Of a stretch of 64,000 nucleotides of DNA, positions 34,210 through 46,963 are shown in pieces. Source of the stretch: Conoideocrella luteorostrata (taxonomy: Eukaryota; Ascomycota; Sordariomycetes; Hypocreales; Clavicipitaceae); assembly GCA_032433595.1 (NCBI GenBank), contig JASWJB010000057.1:1-64000 (forward strand). The letters run 5' to 3'. Under the pieces are notes generated by a model. The model was not told the origin of the DNA. It did not search any database and was given only the letters and a program-made list of their open reading frames with translations. Positions within the stretch are counted from its first letter, which is position 1; every line of letters begins with the position of its first letter. Both the position numbers and the translations under genes were made by a program.

Positions 34210-37200
34210 GTTGGCATGATGTATTCAGCAAGGCTGTTAATAATAATCGGCAAACAGTGTGGCATGGTTTTTTTTAAGAGGGAACACATGGACGATAATG
34301 ACTAAACTTAAGGCTAAATTGTAGATTGACCTCTTGGGATCTAATTGAAATTATGATGTACACTTGAGGACTATGAGGATATGGTTCATTCTGCGTGCAC
34401 GGCGGGTTCGAGTGTGCAACATGCGGGTTTGAATGATAGTGCTTGTATATCGAGTTTCCATGACGTGGCCGCCACAGTGGTAGCACACGTATCCGTCGCC
34501 CGCCACTTGTAATTGTTTACCAGCTTGATATACTCAAAGGAGTATGTGTATATCCAATAACATATATTTCCGTATTTGTGTTCCATAAAGAACAGCTACT
34601 GTGTCTGGCAATCTAGCGTTGAAGAGCAAAATGAAGTCACTCATTTATACATGTCTTCCCCTGATAGCTCGTCATAGGAATCACGGTATGATGATGATAC
34701 ATGTTGAGAACTTTTGCATCATAAGAGGCCACAACTAGCTTGTTTCCCTCTCAAGTAGGTAGTTAGGCAAGTAACTAGCTGCGGTATAACTTGGAAAGGC
34801 CGGGGGCTGTTACGTAGCTTAATGGTTCTCCTCCGAGGCACTCGCAACACCACTAGAAAACCAGGCCGGCAGTGGGGAAGCTAAAAAGTACGGAATATAC
34901 TGCACTGTGTAAACTAACTTGCAATGGCGTTTTTGTTATCGGGACTTGATAACCGAGGTGTTTTGTTGAGTTTGATGTGAAACGTAGGGTGTTGTTTGTT
35001 CATTCATACACACAAACACGGGCTCAGCAAATAACGGGGTGGTGAGGGTTTGGCTCGGCAGAACTCTCCTTAGTTGTGTCTAAAAGTTGGCTGGGCAAGC
35101 TTAGTTGTTACGCAAACCGGGCATTTTCTTGATGTTTCTATTTTTTTCGTTTCATGGGCAGGTTGCGAGGGTACTATGTCGGTCCGTGACGAGATGCAAT
35201 TGCAAGCTAGGTGCTGGTGCTGGTATGAGCGGCTGTACCTGCGGACTAGAGGGGAGGGGGTCGGTAGGGGGGTTGGTTGGGTTCCCTAGGATGCTGGCGT
35301 GAATGTTTTCGAGATTCGCCACTCAACGGGGAAGTATGACTTCTAGTTATGTTGACAATTAGTTAGGGACCTAGGGACCCTACTGATGGGGGTCGGAGGC
35401 AGGCGGTAAACAGCAACGGAAGCGTAGATCTGTTTACGGGTTTCACCGATATGACAAAGCTTACTGTATTTTCCTGTCAGGGTTCCACGGACTCGAGCAC
35501 TATTGTCATCATGGAGAATGAAATGGTACCGGGATGGATTCCGTACGGAGTGCTGTGTACGTACGTGTTTGGATTATAAGCAAGAGCTGTTCTGATGACG
35601 TGCAATTCCATAGCACTAGGAGATCCTAAATGCAAAGCACAGTCGAACGGGTGGGGAATTCCAGCTTTTTGTTTCTTACTTCTCAAAACCCCCCATCAAA
35701 ATCATGTCATGATGCATAAATGGGTTCCCAGCTATGAGAGGCCACCGTGCCACTGTGGCTGGGCATCTACACCACCAGCCACCTCTGCTTTACCTGCGGA
35801 GCACCGTTGACGTCACTTGGCCGTCCTGCGCTGTCGGGCTATATCGGGGAGGTGGGGCCTGCGGCGGATAGTGTGGTGCTCCGTACGCCGTACGGAGTAC
35901 ACTCTGCATTAACGGCATCAATATCAACACATAACTAGTTCAGATGCCTGCCTCAATCGACAACTTAGAGGTAAGGTTCGATTACACAAATTCACATGAC
36001 TGGACGCTCAATCAACTCTCTTTAACAGGCTTATCAGTTGTGCTAGTCGTGTACAATATGTACACAGTATGTTCGCATTCGTGTGGTAATGTAGTTATCT
36101 GGCGTGCGGTTCATATCTCACACGATATATTACGCCTGGTTTCATGTGCAGTCAAGCCCCCACCACCAATACGTCAAAGCAACCGCAAGTCGGCGTAATA
36201 ATCCTGCGATAAAAGCAAAGCCGTGAAATTGCCGTGAGTGCGATAATCGGGGTAATTGAAATGGGGACGATTTGTCGGCTGAAGTTTCAATAGTGTGGCA
36301 GTCTGCGCATGTGGCCGATATCACCATTAAAATGGTAGTTAAGAGTGTTCTACATCGAAATGGGCCGAAATGGGCAAGGGCATCAGACTCGCCAGGCTGC
36401 CCCAATGTATCATATGTGTTTTGTACTCCTCTTAAATGCTTCAGGCTTTGAGATGCAAGGGCGAATGGAATGTTCTGTGAATTCAGAGATTGTGCGTAGC
36501 CTCGTGACCATGGGGCGCCACGCGGCGGCAAAGCACAGCCCGATGCGTATCTTAAGACATTAGACGATCTCCGTAATACAGTTATCGTTTTGGCCACTGA
36601 CCATTGCACCGCGAAATAACGTACGGGGCGGACTCCCGGACCTACTCTCTGTGACCGGAACGACCAGGCAATTGTTTTAGAACCGTAAAATTACTGCTAA
36701 TATAGGTAAATGGTTCGTGTTCCTTGTTGCAAGGACTCCTTGCATACAATATTGGACTGGCGACAGTCACACTGAGGGAGCTGCGACTAGGACTAACAAG
36801 CAAATTGTGCAGGGGCTAACTTCTCCCACCCTTGCGACGGAAGTTGACGTACAGCATCACCTTTCGCTTCGCGGACGAGGGATACAGAAATCCCTCGAAG
36901 GATAGTTTTAATGGGATTTAGAGACACTCTTGAGCTCGCGTCAAAGGGAATGGCGGTCAACACGGCGCACTGTGGGCACCTTCGTGGGTACATCCAGAAA
37001 TGCTACCCGTGATTAAATATTTGGGGTAAATCTGCAATTTCTTAGGCTGAGGACAAAGATGCTGTTTATTGGGAAGAGAAAGTACTGGCACGAAGCGATA
37101 TGTTCGGCATGAGGAAGAGACGTCACGAAATGAAAGAAAAAAAAAGAAAAGTCGGTCTGATTAACGGACCCTGCACCGGGTCCTGCGAGTACCTGCAAGA

Positions 37201-40200
37201 AAACCGACTGCAGAAGCGAATGCAGAAATCAGATGTGTGCAAAGTCAAACTGTGATTCGTCGACGCAGACGATGCAAGGTGCATGAGGTGGCTTCAAGGT
37301 GGTCCCATGGTGGTGATGGTGTGGAGGTGCCAGGCGATTTCCTCTTTTCATCCCTTTGCCGCCCGTGGCACCCATCAAAGAGAGGGAGTGAAAACGTCCG
37401 CGATAGGAGCAATCAGGTTATAACGGGGGTGAGGAGTCAATGTGGACTAGTCTGTCTGTAGATAGCTGCAAGGCGATGTGATGGAGGGTGGGCAAGATAT
37501 TTTGTACATGAAATCTACCGACGCACGCAGTACACTGTGTGTCGTCCAAGCATTCCGTCTCTAGACCTGCTCTTTCTGTCTAGACGATCGACCGGACAAA
37601 ATGGCTTCATTGACCAAACGTATGCAGAGCAGTCTCATCGTGGCAATGGATGACAGGGTTGACTGACTAATCGGGCTGGCCATAGAGCCGTAGGATAGAC
37701 TCGTACCCACGAGAATCGGTTCTGGCATCAACTATAACTAGAGCTCGCACCAACTCTTGGGGCCACTTCCATACCATACAGTCTGGTGACCTGTCGTACA
37801 GTAATACTCATAACGGCTGGCGCAATCCGAAAGACTATCTATGGTCCTCAATATTACCGATGACCTGACGGCTTTGATGGCTAATTTTGGTACCGGAATG
37901 ACCTAATCAGTTGCATGGTCAAAAAAGGTAGAGTCCAATGTCAGGGTTTAGCGTTCTTTCTGTCGTCCGCACAAAAATGGACGAACTGCAACTCCATGAT
38001 CAGATCGTCGGGGGCATGGGCTACACTATCGGTCGGTCAATCCTAGGCACAACCGACAAAGATTTACGTGCCAACTGAGCTCTGAAATCGGGCATAAAGG
38101 CTCCAAATCCGAAAAGTCAAGGCTAGTAACGGTACCGTTGTCGCAGAATTGACAACAACCACGAAGAGGCAGGCAGTTATAGGCCTTCAGGAAAGCTTGG
38201 TGTCACACTTTGTCGTGTTTGAGGTAGGAAGGCGCATTTGTGAAGGTGCATTCCTGTCCGTTCATTCGCCGCAGACGTGGTGGTCGTCTTCGGAGCCCTG
38301 TCCAATCAAGATGCATACACGAGACCCTCCGCGTTCCTGGACGACGGAACAATACTCAAAAGAGTTTTCCAGGTCCCGCCCTGATCGCCCAAACCTTGGC
38401 TTTCTTGTCTGGTGGAGGGTGTGACCGCGGTTGCGCTCAATGAACTTGTGAGAAAGGCAAGAGCTGTAGACCAATGCTCGTCTCTGGTTGGCTATCAAGA
38501 TTGTAGTTCGCCTTGCAGCATGGGAATCTCCTGGCACCGGATAGGATAGATAGACTTAGGATACCGGGGATGCGTCTCGAAAGGGCATTTGAGGACCGAT
38601 CTTGAACCTATCTAGTGTTTGCGATGCAAAGCTGACACAGTGATCGGAGGGCCCATAGAAACCATGTACTTTTGGTACGTTGGTGGGAGCCACACAATAA
38701 TGTATTTTGATCGTTCGTTTGCAGCGATTTTCTAGGTAGGGCTCACAGCTCGTCAGAGTCTGTCAGATGTGGCGGCTAAGAAGCCACCGCGTGTAGTGAG
38801 GCCTGGGCTAAGGTCGCCATTGTAGCTAAAAACAACTGGGGCGGAGCAGTAAGCTTTCGTCAGAGCAATGCGGCGGTGCGAGAATCGTCTCAACCGTGAG
38901 TGGTAGATTCAGAGGCTTAAACACAGTGCAGGCAACGCATGCTGGCCAGCCTCCCGCGGCCAGAGGGATACCCGAGCTGTCCGCAAATAGTAACAAGCCA
39001 GAATTTGGTCCGAAAGTTTAGTCCTGTTAGCGAAATGTTGACAGACGCCGCTGCCCATCTGAAGCTTGAAAGATTCTTTTTAGTTTTCACGAGGACATGA
39101 ATTCAGGCAACGGCGATGTGCTGGTGCTGTTGTGCTGGCGTTTTCGTCGAACAGACAGCAGGCGACGAGCTGAAGTGCTCCTTCCCAACTGTGCTTAGGA
39201 TGCCTGAGTCTGAAACGCTTCCATGTCGTACTACATACAGCACACGGGAGTCAAACGTTGCCATCATTCTCCACGAGCAGCCTGTCGATAGTTGTCGTGC
39301 CAGTACCGCCGATTTGTCCAGACGGTGTTAGCGTCGGCATCCAATACTTATCATCAAATGTTTATCCCGTCATTCTGCTCCGTAGCTAGAGTTCTAAAAT
39401 AATAGTAAGATGAAATGCATTTGTCGGAGCAGAGACGAGACCATGGGACGAGGGCGGGTCTTTTCTCTCCCGCCACTGCTTGAGCCGGCCGACCTTTGCT
39501 TGGCCAACTGCTTGGTTAGTTAGTACTAGCTTAGACACGTAGCCCAGCCCCCCTGTCAGGCGCTAGTCGGGCGCGCGTACTCAGTGCAGCCCTCCTCAAT
39601 CCGCACGGTAACTAGCCATCCCCAGGAGGCGCGAAGTGGAACATGGCATATTGTACGGAGTATCTCACCCGCCTTCGGACATTGTGTTTTTGGCTCTGTT
39701 GACGGGGATGGCTTGCTTGCAAGAGAAACGGTCTGGTGTGTGGACCCGGCCATCGCGAGCAAGCAACAAGCATGGCATGGGTTGCCTGCCTGTAAGATAT
39801 ATCATGGGATGGTGTGTTGTGTGAGCCCGTCTTGGCTGTGTCTGGTCTGGTCTTGTCTGTTGCGGTTCCTGGCGGTCGTGTGGTTCATCCATATCTCGTC
39901 CACACCTTCTCTTCATGCCATACCTCCTTGCACATACCGTTCCCACTCACTCTACTCCGTACTCCGTATTCTCATTCCCATTCCCATACATCTAGAGGTC
40001 AAGACCGGCCACAGTTGAAACATTCCTGTGCCATTCCAACCACGCCTCTCCCTTCGACACTTGACTTCTCGTTCCTTCATCATCGAATTCCTTTCCCTTG
40101 TTTCGAACCGTCCGCTAGCACCGACTTACACGATATCCCGCCGGTGTCCGTCCGGCTTCTAATCACAATAATTGTCGCCAACAAGCACACTTTCTCTCAT

Positions 40201-40477
40201 TGTCCAAGAGTGCCAGAAATCAAGTTGACGCTTGAAGCGCATGCAGAATATACGTGATTCAAGCTGTTGAAACAGGACAGCTGCCTTCTTAACTTGTGCA
40301 GCACGATACAATACGCTACAACTACACCGCGGGGTCACTCGCTACGCTCGCCCTTCATCCCAACCCTCTACAACTCTCGGTGTCTCACGGTCTACTCCTT
40401 GGGGGGCCGACTTTCGAAACACGCAGAGGAAGGAACTAGGACAGGCAACCACTCACACGTCCTTCTACATCGAGCCC
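34210..40477. other. Gene-poor region (about 6.3 kb)
   Basis: Longest interval without a supported gene. Base composition is ordinary, not the extreme AT-richness expected after strong RIP, and I saw no long terminal repeats, transposase or reverse transcriptase fragments. Open frames are short. Exact TACGGAGTA-type motifs occur at 35891, 39654, 39953 and 39960. The last 500 bp before 40478 are CT-rich and probably form the leader of the next gene. Confidence 0.5.
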
Positions 40478-41812
40478 ATGGTGTATTCTCGTGGTTTCGT
40501 CCCACACCCACCACCGTTTGCCATGTCGCCGTCCAGGGATCACGCCGGCTCCATTCCAGCCCAGCAGCCCACCTTGGGCGATCCTGTCACAGACAAAGTC
40601 CAAAACTACTCACAGAAGCCGTATAGAAGACGCTCCGTCTGCTGCTCCTCTTCCGCCTCGCTTTCTCAGCCTTCTGCCAAAAACCAACCTCGCCTGTCCA
40701 TGTGCGAGACTTCCACTTCATCTATACCTACTCAATGTGCCAAAAAAGAGGAAGACGAACATTACCAAGACACTAGCAGCGACGAGTCCAGTAGCACTAC
40801 CAGCAGCGTCAATAGCAGCAACTGCAACTGCAGCAACAGTACAGTTGAAGGAGTAAAAGAAGAAGTAAATCAGGTCGCCGATATGCTCTCCGTCGAAAAC
40901 TTCAGCAATAGCAGCAGCAGCAGCCTTACCGTCCCTACCGGCGAGGCTCCCGTTCTACCGGCCAGGAGTTCCCGCCGAACTTCAAGACTTCTCACCTCGA
41001 TTCCTCAGAAGAAGCCGACCAACGATGAGCAGCCAATGCTGCCACATGCTGCACCCCACCAGGTCTACCTTTCTTCCGAGGAGGACGCCTCATCTTCGGC
41101 CGATGACTTTTCCGACTTTGGTGAAGAGCTTGAGTCAGAGTGCGAGAAATCACCAAAGGTCACAGAGCGACGAATTAGCCGGGAGGATACAGCCCGCATG
41201 GTGGCTGTTGTGTTCCATGGCAAACCTTCTATGATTACGCTACCACGGAGGTCGATCTCGCCCAGCTCAAGCGGAGTTCAGCAAAGTGGACATGGTATCC
41301 TCCGAACAGTGACGGAGCCTGCCCTGAATCGGCCCCGATCTGTGTCCTCGACGTCATCCACAAGCACTTTCAAGCATCCTCCTAGATCAAGCAGCATGAT
41401 GACTGCGGGGCTGGAGAAGAAGCGACCCGGATTTCTTCACATCGACCCCTATGCCAAATACAGTGACGACCACCACGAGTCCACCCGAACCCCGAAGACG
41501 CCAACAGGCATGCTACGGAAGACGCTGAGCCTGGTCAAGAAGCGTAGCAAGCAAAACTTGCAGCAGAGCGAGAGTCACATCACTCCCATGGAGCAGGTTG
41601 GCGAAGCGGAGGAGGAGGATGATCCTCGGGAGAGCCTGTGCCTCGAGCCTCCGACACCAACCCCGTCGGTTAACTACCAAGACATCATCAGGGGGGCCAA
41701 GAGAAACGCATCCATTTCCGTACCGCGGAGCGAAGTGTCATCTCCCAAGTCGCCCAAGAACCGGTTCCGAGCAGGATTATCACTGGGTCGACAAAGGAGC
41801 GTCAGAGCCTGA
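40478..41812 (+). CDS. Ser-rich fungal protein of unknown function
   Basis: A single exon of 444 residues. I do not recognise a named domain. It is very rich in Ser, with a polySer/Asn/Cys tract around residues 105-130, an acidic patch (EEDASSSADDFSDFGEELES) near residue 200, then a better-ordered block (EDTARMVAVVFHGKPSMITL) that looks like the conserved core, and a basic tail with KTLSLVKKRSKQ and a final RQRSVRA. This layout, disordered with many potential phosphorylation sites, suggests a regulatory or scaffold protein, but that is inference. It stands alone in a gene-poor region, with TACTCCGTA copies about 510 bp upstream. The steady reading frame, the length and the ordinary codon use argue that it is real. 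Confidence 0.75.
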   Translation: MVYSRGFVPHPPPFAMSPSRDHAGSIPAQQPTLGDPVTDKVQNYSQKPYRRRSVCCSSSASLSQPSAKNQPRLSMCETSTSSIPTQCAKKEEDEHYQDTSSDESSSTTSSVNSSNCNCSNSTVEGVKEEVNQVADMLSVENFSNSSSSSLTVPTGEAPVLPARSSRRTSRLLTSIPQKKPTNDEQPMLPHAAPHQVYLSSEEDASSSADDFSDFGEELESECEKSPKVTERRISREDTARMVAVVFHGKPSMITLPRRSISPSSSGVQQSGHGILRTVTEPALNRPRSVSSTSSTSTFKHPPRSSSMMTAGLEKKRPGFLHIDPYAKYSDDHHESTRTPKTPTGMLRKTLSLVKKRSKQNLQQSESHITPMEQVGEAEEEDDPRESLCLEPPTPTPSVNYQDIIRGAKRNASISVPRSEVSSPKSPKNRFRAGLSLGRQRSVRA

Positions 41813-43960
41813 AGCAATCTCGGCTCTGATGAAACGTAGTTCCTCTACGTGAAGATTCATAATGACTTATGACACTACTCTTGCCTCCAACCCTTGATGA
41901 ATTGGCATTTTCTGTCCTACGCGGGCACGGCGCATTATTGTTATTACGGAACGGGAACCTAGCGACTGCTCTGGGAGCGGATGGCGGATACGACTCTTTA
42001 TTCTTATTTTTGGCGCATGGAAGGTACCTACTGTCATAATACGTGGACTTTTTTGACTTGTTAAGTTTACGTTACGGGGATGGAAACACTTGGGAATTGG
42101 CGTTATGGAAACAATATCTTATCAAGAAGGCCGAGACTGGAAGACTAGGGCGTGTGGGATAGCAGACAGTACGAGACGATTACGTCTACAAAGTAGTTTA
42201 GAACTGCCAACAAGGAATATAATAACTTTCCTCGAAGAAAGCCGGGTGGTTTCGCTTTCCTGGTGATTCAAGTTACACGCTTGCGGATATGTGTAGATGA
42301 GAACCCACTCTGGGTTTGGGGCAGTTGTCTTTGACGAGAAATGCTCTGAGACAGGGTTATCTCTGTGCTGGGGCAACCACTGCGCACTTTGCCTAGAAGC
42401 TGCGAGCGACTAGTTATTGCTGACGTCTATCATTGTGAACCACATAACTACTTCCCATTGGGGCATCTTTTTTGGACACTTGTACTCCGAGACGTATTGA
42501 CTCGGCATGCTGCAAACATTGGTGGCTTTTGACAATCAATGTGCGGCAATTGCAGGGAATAATATGAGGAATAGATTCTGGACCCTGTATTGCAGTAGTA
42601 ATGCAGCCATTGCAAAAGTATATAATTACAGTACATAGTTACCAGGTTGAAGCGTATCGATCGCAGTACCTTGCATATTCTGCGGTGGGGCGTCAAACTG
42701 CATGCAGCAGGGATGGGGTCAGATCAGATGGATGCTGCGCTATGCGGTGCAGTACTTCGTGTTTGTACGGGAAACGGAGTGCGGAATCACCGCTGGCAGT
42801 CGAGTGTTATTTCATTTCTCATCATTCGGGGGGAAAAAAAACCAACCAAGGCATGCATCGGCGATTTTGGCATGTTTGTGGGTAAATAGTGGTTTCGAAG
42901 GTGCGACTAGCAAAAGGAAGGAAGGAATGGCATTGCGAGGCGTCATAAATGGCACTCAGTATGTACGGAGTAGTTAGGTGGGGGTAGCTGGTGGGTGTGG
43001 GGTCGGACGGATGGGCTGGGGTGGCTCCCCCTGGACCTGTTTGTATCTTGTAAGTTAGCTGGGCCATTTACTCCGTACTCTGGTTTGCAGCGTTCATGCG
43101 TGCATGCATATGTGGGGGAGGGATGCATCATATCTGAGTACCTAAGATATTATCTTGTTGTCTTCATGATACAATACAGCACTCCGTACTCCGAACTCCA
43201 TACAGTACAATACCGTATTGGATGATAGCCATGTACTCCGTACTGTAACCGAATCAGCCGGAATGTACGCTCACAACCTCAGTCAGTGGCAACAAGTCCG
43301 GGTGTTCCAACTAAAATCACATTACAAGACGCTTCGGCGTATCACCTCACCCTGTAATTCGCTTTGAAACCGGCACACTTGGAGTTATTTTATCGAGGTT
43401 GGGTTCCAGCCCGTACAAGACGAACGTTTTTGTTGTCAGAAGCTAGAAGAAGATCAGCATAGATTTCGTTTGGGGCTTGTTATGAGGCGCGCGCACACAC
43501 GCACACACTGGATAGGCAAGACCGGGAAAGTAGGCGTTTGATCTGCAATTCAAAGGGAAGGTGTTCGTTCGTTCTATCGTATGTCCTTCATACGGCCGGA
43601 GCACGGAGCACAACGTCCAGTGTTGCTAAATGAGACAGCCACGGCCAACTAACTGCCTGCCTACCGTAGCTACTGCTTCTGGGCACGTGTGCTGCGCGCC
43701 AGAGCCAGGGGAAGCGACGAGCTGGTGCGACTGAGGCATCAGCCACCGCCGAAAGGAGGGCGACGTCGTAGTATTCTGACCAGCTCTCGAACTTGGGCGT
43801 TGCCAAATAGGGCTTGGATTCCTGTTACGGAGTTCAGTTCCATGGTCACTCTGTCGACAGTTCGGTTGAGTGGTTGGTTAGCCAAAGCAGCCAGCCATTT
43901 TACCATTTCATCTAGCAAAAAGGTGCTGCGACGTGTATCAGCCCTATTCACAACCGTAAC

Positions 43961-43976
43961 TACGGAGTACTCCGTA
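43961..43976. repeat. Perfect 16-bp palindrome of two motif units
   Basis: TACGGAGTACTCCGTA reads the same on both strands, two copies of the 9-mer overlapping at the central TA. Confidence 0.95.
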
Positions 43977-44932
43977 CAGAGAGTATGTAAGTACAATCAT
44001 GCGATTCAAAACATGGTCCGTTGGGAGAAGGCCCATTAGATAGCCCAACGAACGACCTACCAACTGCCTCAATTCGATGCACGACATCGTATTTCCTCTC
44101 GCTGAGCTCGAAACCAACAACCTACCCATCCATTGCCATCATGACTGACCCCGCTCGAGCATGGTCCGCTGCCCTGCCCTGCACATCGTGCTCTGCTCGT
44201 ACCTCCAGGGGTTCAATCAAGGGTTTTTCATCTGCACTGTGAGATACATGTCAGTCTTTACTACAGTATGGAGTACGGAGTAGCTACAGTAAATACTACA
44301 TCCTACTAGCAGCAGCTTTGCCTGTCCCCGCCGATGATTGAATTTTGGCAGGGCCTACTAGTAACTCATCACCAGGGGTTCACCACCCGCGGCGCATCCT
44401 CGCTTCCCCAAACCGGCCGGCTGGCTGGGCGAGCAAAGGTCAAGGCTGCCAGGTACGAGAGCACGTTGGCACTGAGTGTACGGAGTACGGAGTACAGATA
44501 AACTTATCCCCCTGTCACCTGTAACCTGTACCCCCATTTAACCTGCGCCAACATGACCTGTACCGAACTAGTGGGAATATCATGGCATGACGATAGTCAG
44601 GGGCAGGCTGGATCCGCTTCTGCCAACCGAAGGAATGGCTAAGTGGCTGCCGTTTGGTAAACGTGCGTTCTTGGCACGCAACACGGCCCTGCTACATGGG
44701 CAATTTCGGTTGTTGGTGGTCGGACGGGTGATGAAATTGAGGCGGTGAAAGCGTTGAAATGAATCAATCATCTTATTAGTTTACAGTACTCCGTAATAAA
44801 GCTAATGATTTTGATGACATATGATGAAATGTACGGAGTACGGGGTGCGGAGTTGATGAGTAGAATGCGATCATGCTGTCGGACAATGGAGGTTTTCTGC
44901 GCCGTGGACCATGAGTCCGTGATGCATCTGCG

Positions 44933-44941
<9 letters not shown>

Positions 44942-44965
<24 letters not shown>

Positions 44966-44970
44966 GACTG
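44942..44970. repeat. GACT microsatellite, about seven copies
   Basis: Perfect tetranucleotide run in the gene-poor region, flanked by single diverged units. Confidence 0.95.
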
Positions 44971-46963
44971 CTAACTGACTACCTGTGTAAAATGGGGATT
45001 TGATCGTTTCCCATGCCGGCCATGCACATGCACATGCCAATGCCACGCGCCGGGGACTCACTGACTCCATTAATATCCCATTACTAGTACTATCCCATTA
45101 ATATCCCATGGCGCCCCTGAATCCACCTGCTGATGTAACTAATATGGACTGCCTCCACTGCGTACTCCATGCGCCGTGCAATAACCACCAGTTATAGTTC
45201 CATACAATACGAAAGTTGCGGAGTACGATAGACAATCTACACCATGTTCTCCGTACTCCGTACAAATACACAATATCACACGACGCTGGCTGGAGCTCAA
45301 CCGACTTGCCCGTGCTCTTGAGCCCGCTATATTTATCATCTACCAACAAAGCACACCACAACACAGCAGTTATCCGGACTACGGAGTACTGGACTTCACA
45401 TACAAGGGTGTTGGTTCTATAAGTCGATCGCGTCATGGTATACTGTTATCGACCGACGACCAACGTACCGTGGCATTGTACTGTGCCGTTCCTCATGGCC
45501 CTCAAATACCTGACATACAGTCACTGCCGCATTTGGAAAACTGTTCTTGCAGCCGAGTCATACCATACCGTAGTTACAACAAGAGCTGCATTTATTGCAC
45601 GATATTACACTTCGTACTCCGCCAGAGCTCCATAGAATAGAATGAACACCCCTCGCCCCCCTCTTTTGGGGGCTCATGCACCTGTCATTCCCACAGCCCT
45701 TCTCCCTCATCCCATACATATCCTTCCACGCGCCGCTCCATCGTACTAGTAGCAGAAACCAAGATTTTATCATTGTTATTATTATTCTTATTTTGGTCCC
45801 TTCACGCATCGCTTCTCGGGACGCGTTTAGTTACTTCCAGGCGTTATAACGAGGTTCCACCTAAAAAGAAGGCTAGAATGACTAACTAGCCGCGAGCAAA
45901 TCAGCCGCATAGCGTTACATGACATATCCTGACTTTTCTCAATGGCATAAGAATACCACGTAATTTCAACTTTATCTACGGAGTACGGAGTACGTCGTTG
46001 ACTGACTAGTTGCCTACACTAGTTAGATGGTCTGCTCGTATATGGAACAGTACCAGAAAGAATTCATGGCAGGAGCGCCATTCTGAAACAGTTCCCGTTA
46101 ACCGGGTCATGCTTAGTTCAGTAGTTCATGGCGACGTGATGACTGTTCGGAAGTGGACGGCGAGTCGTCTACTCCGTAGACAAAGTCAGATTGAGTCAAG
46201 ATGCGTGGCGTAGATAAGATAAAAAATGACACGGTTCCTTTTGAGAAAGTGAAATCCAGGTAACGCTGGACTTTTCGTGGTATCGGCAACAGACAAGCCA
46301 GGCCGTTTGGTTAATCTGAATGACTCGCGCTGACGAGTTGTGAGCGCTGCAACACTGTAGGACTCTGGATAGCGCGGGATGTAACATAATCGAGGCGGTG
46401 ATTTAACTTTCTGGTTTGTATTTGCCGCTTTATCATCTTTGGCTGGCTAGCTCTGCCATACGCACTGTCGGATAGCTAGCTGTACCCACAGTTATATCCG
46501 CAGATAAGTCCTCATCCACGGAAAAGGATCCGAATCGCCTTCCTACATTGTGGCACAGTGCCGTGCATATAAAGATACAAAGTTTGATCGAACCACACAT
46601 GTGCTGTGCTTTCTGTACAGGCTGGCTTAGTTGCACATGGTGATAACACCGATCAAGACGCATTTTACATATTCATCACGTTAAGCACACTCCTCCACGA
46701 GAGCACAAGCATGTCTTCAGCTCATGTGATATGGTATTATACGCCTAAGACAAAGCCAAAAACAAAAAAAAACAAAAAAAAAACATCCTCAAACAACAAA
46801 GTCGCACTCAAATACAGCGGCCTCTCCAATCATCAATCTCTTCTTCCCACACCCAAATGTTGCAACGCAGAGAAAATGAGTGAGCAGATGCGTAAACAAT
46901 GCAGCTAAAAGTATGAGACACGGTTGTACACAAAAGCACAAAAGTCGCTCGCCGTAATGCACA

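Larger units (their letters stand above)
42964..46178. repeat. Cluster of the dispersed motif TACGGAGTA / TACTCCGTA
   Basis: Exact 9-mers start at 42964, 43069, 43234, 43961, 43968, 44274, 44479, 44486, 44787, 44832, 45254, 45380, 45977, 45984 and 46170. Pairs 7 bp apart make head-to-tail heptamers (TACGGAG)n. Near copies with one change lie between them, for example 43181-43198 and 45249-45257. Confidence 0.9.
41813..46963. other. Gene-poor region rich in TACGGAGTA motifs (about 5.2 kb)
   Basis: No supported gene. Fifteen exact TACGGAGTA/TACTCCGTA copies fall in 42964-46178, several as tandem heptamers, along with a GACT microsatellite, a repeated ATCCCATTA block (about 45067-45110) and an A-rich tract (about 46757-46793) downstream of glycogen synthase. 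Confidence 0.55.

Noticed and set aside
35944..36070. Possible short gene start (ATGCCTGCC...) with an intron-like GTAAGG...TTTAACAG
   Set aside because: The downstream exon stops within a few codons in the spliced frame and no conserved protein appears.
34210..40477. RIP-degraded transposon
   Set aside because: No AT-rich collapse, no terminal repeats and no transposase or polymerase fragments were seen, although a very old relic cannot be ruled out by eye.
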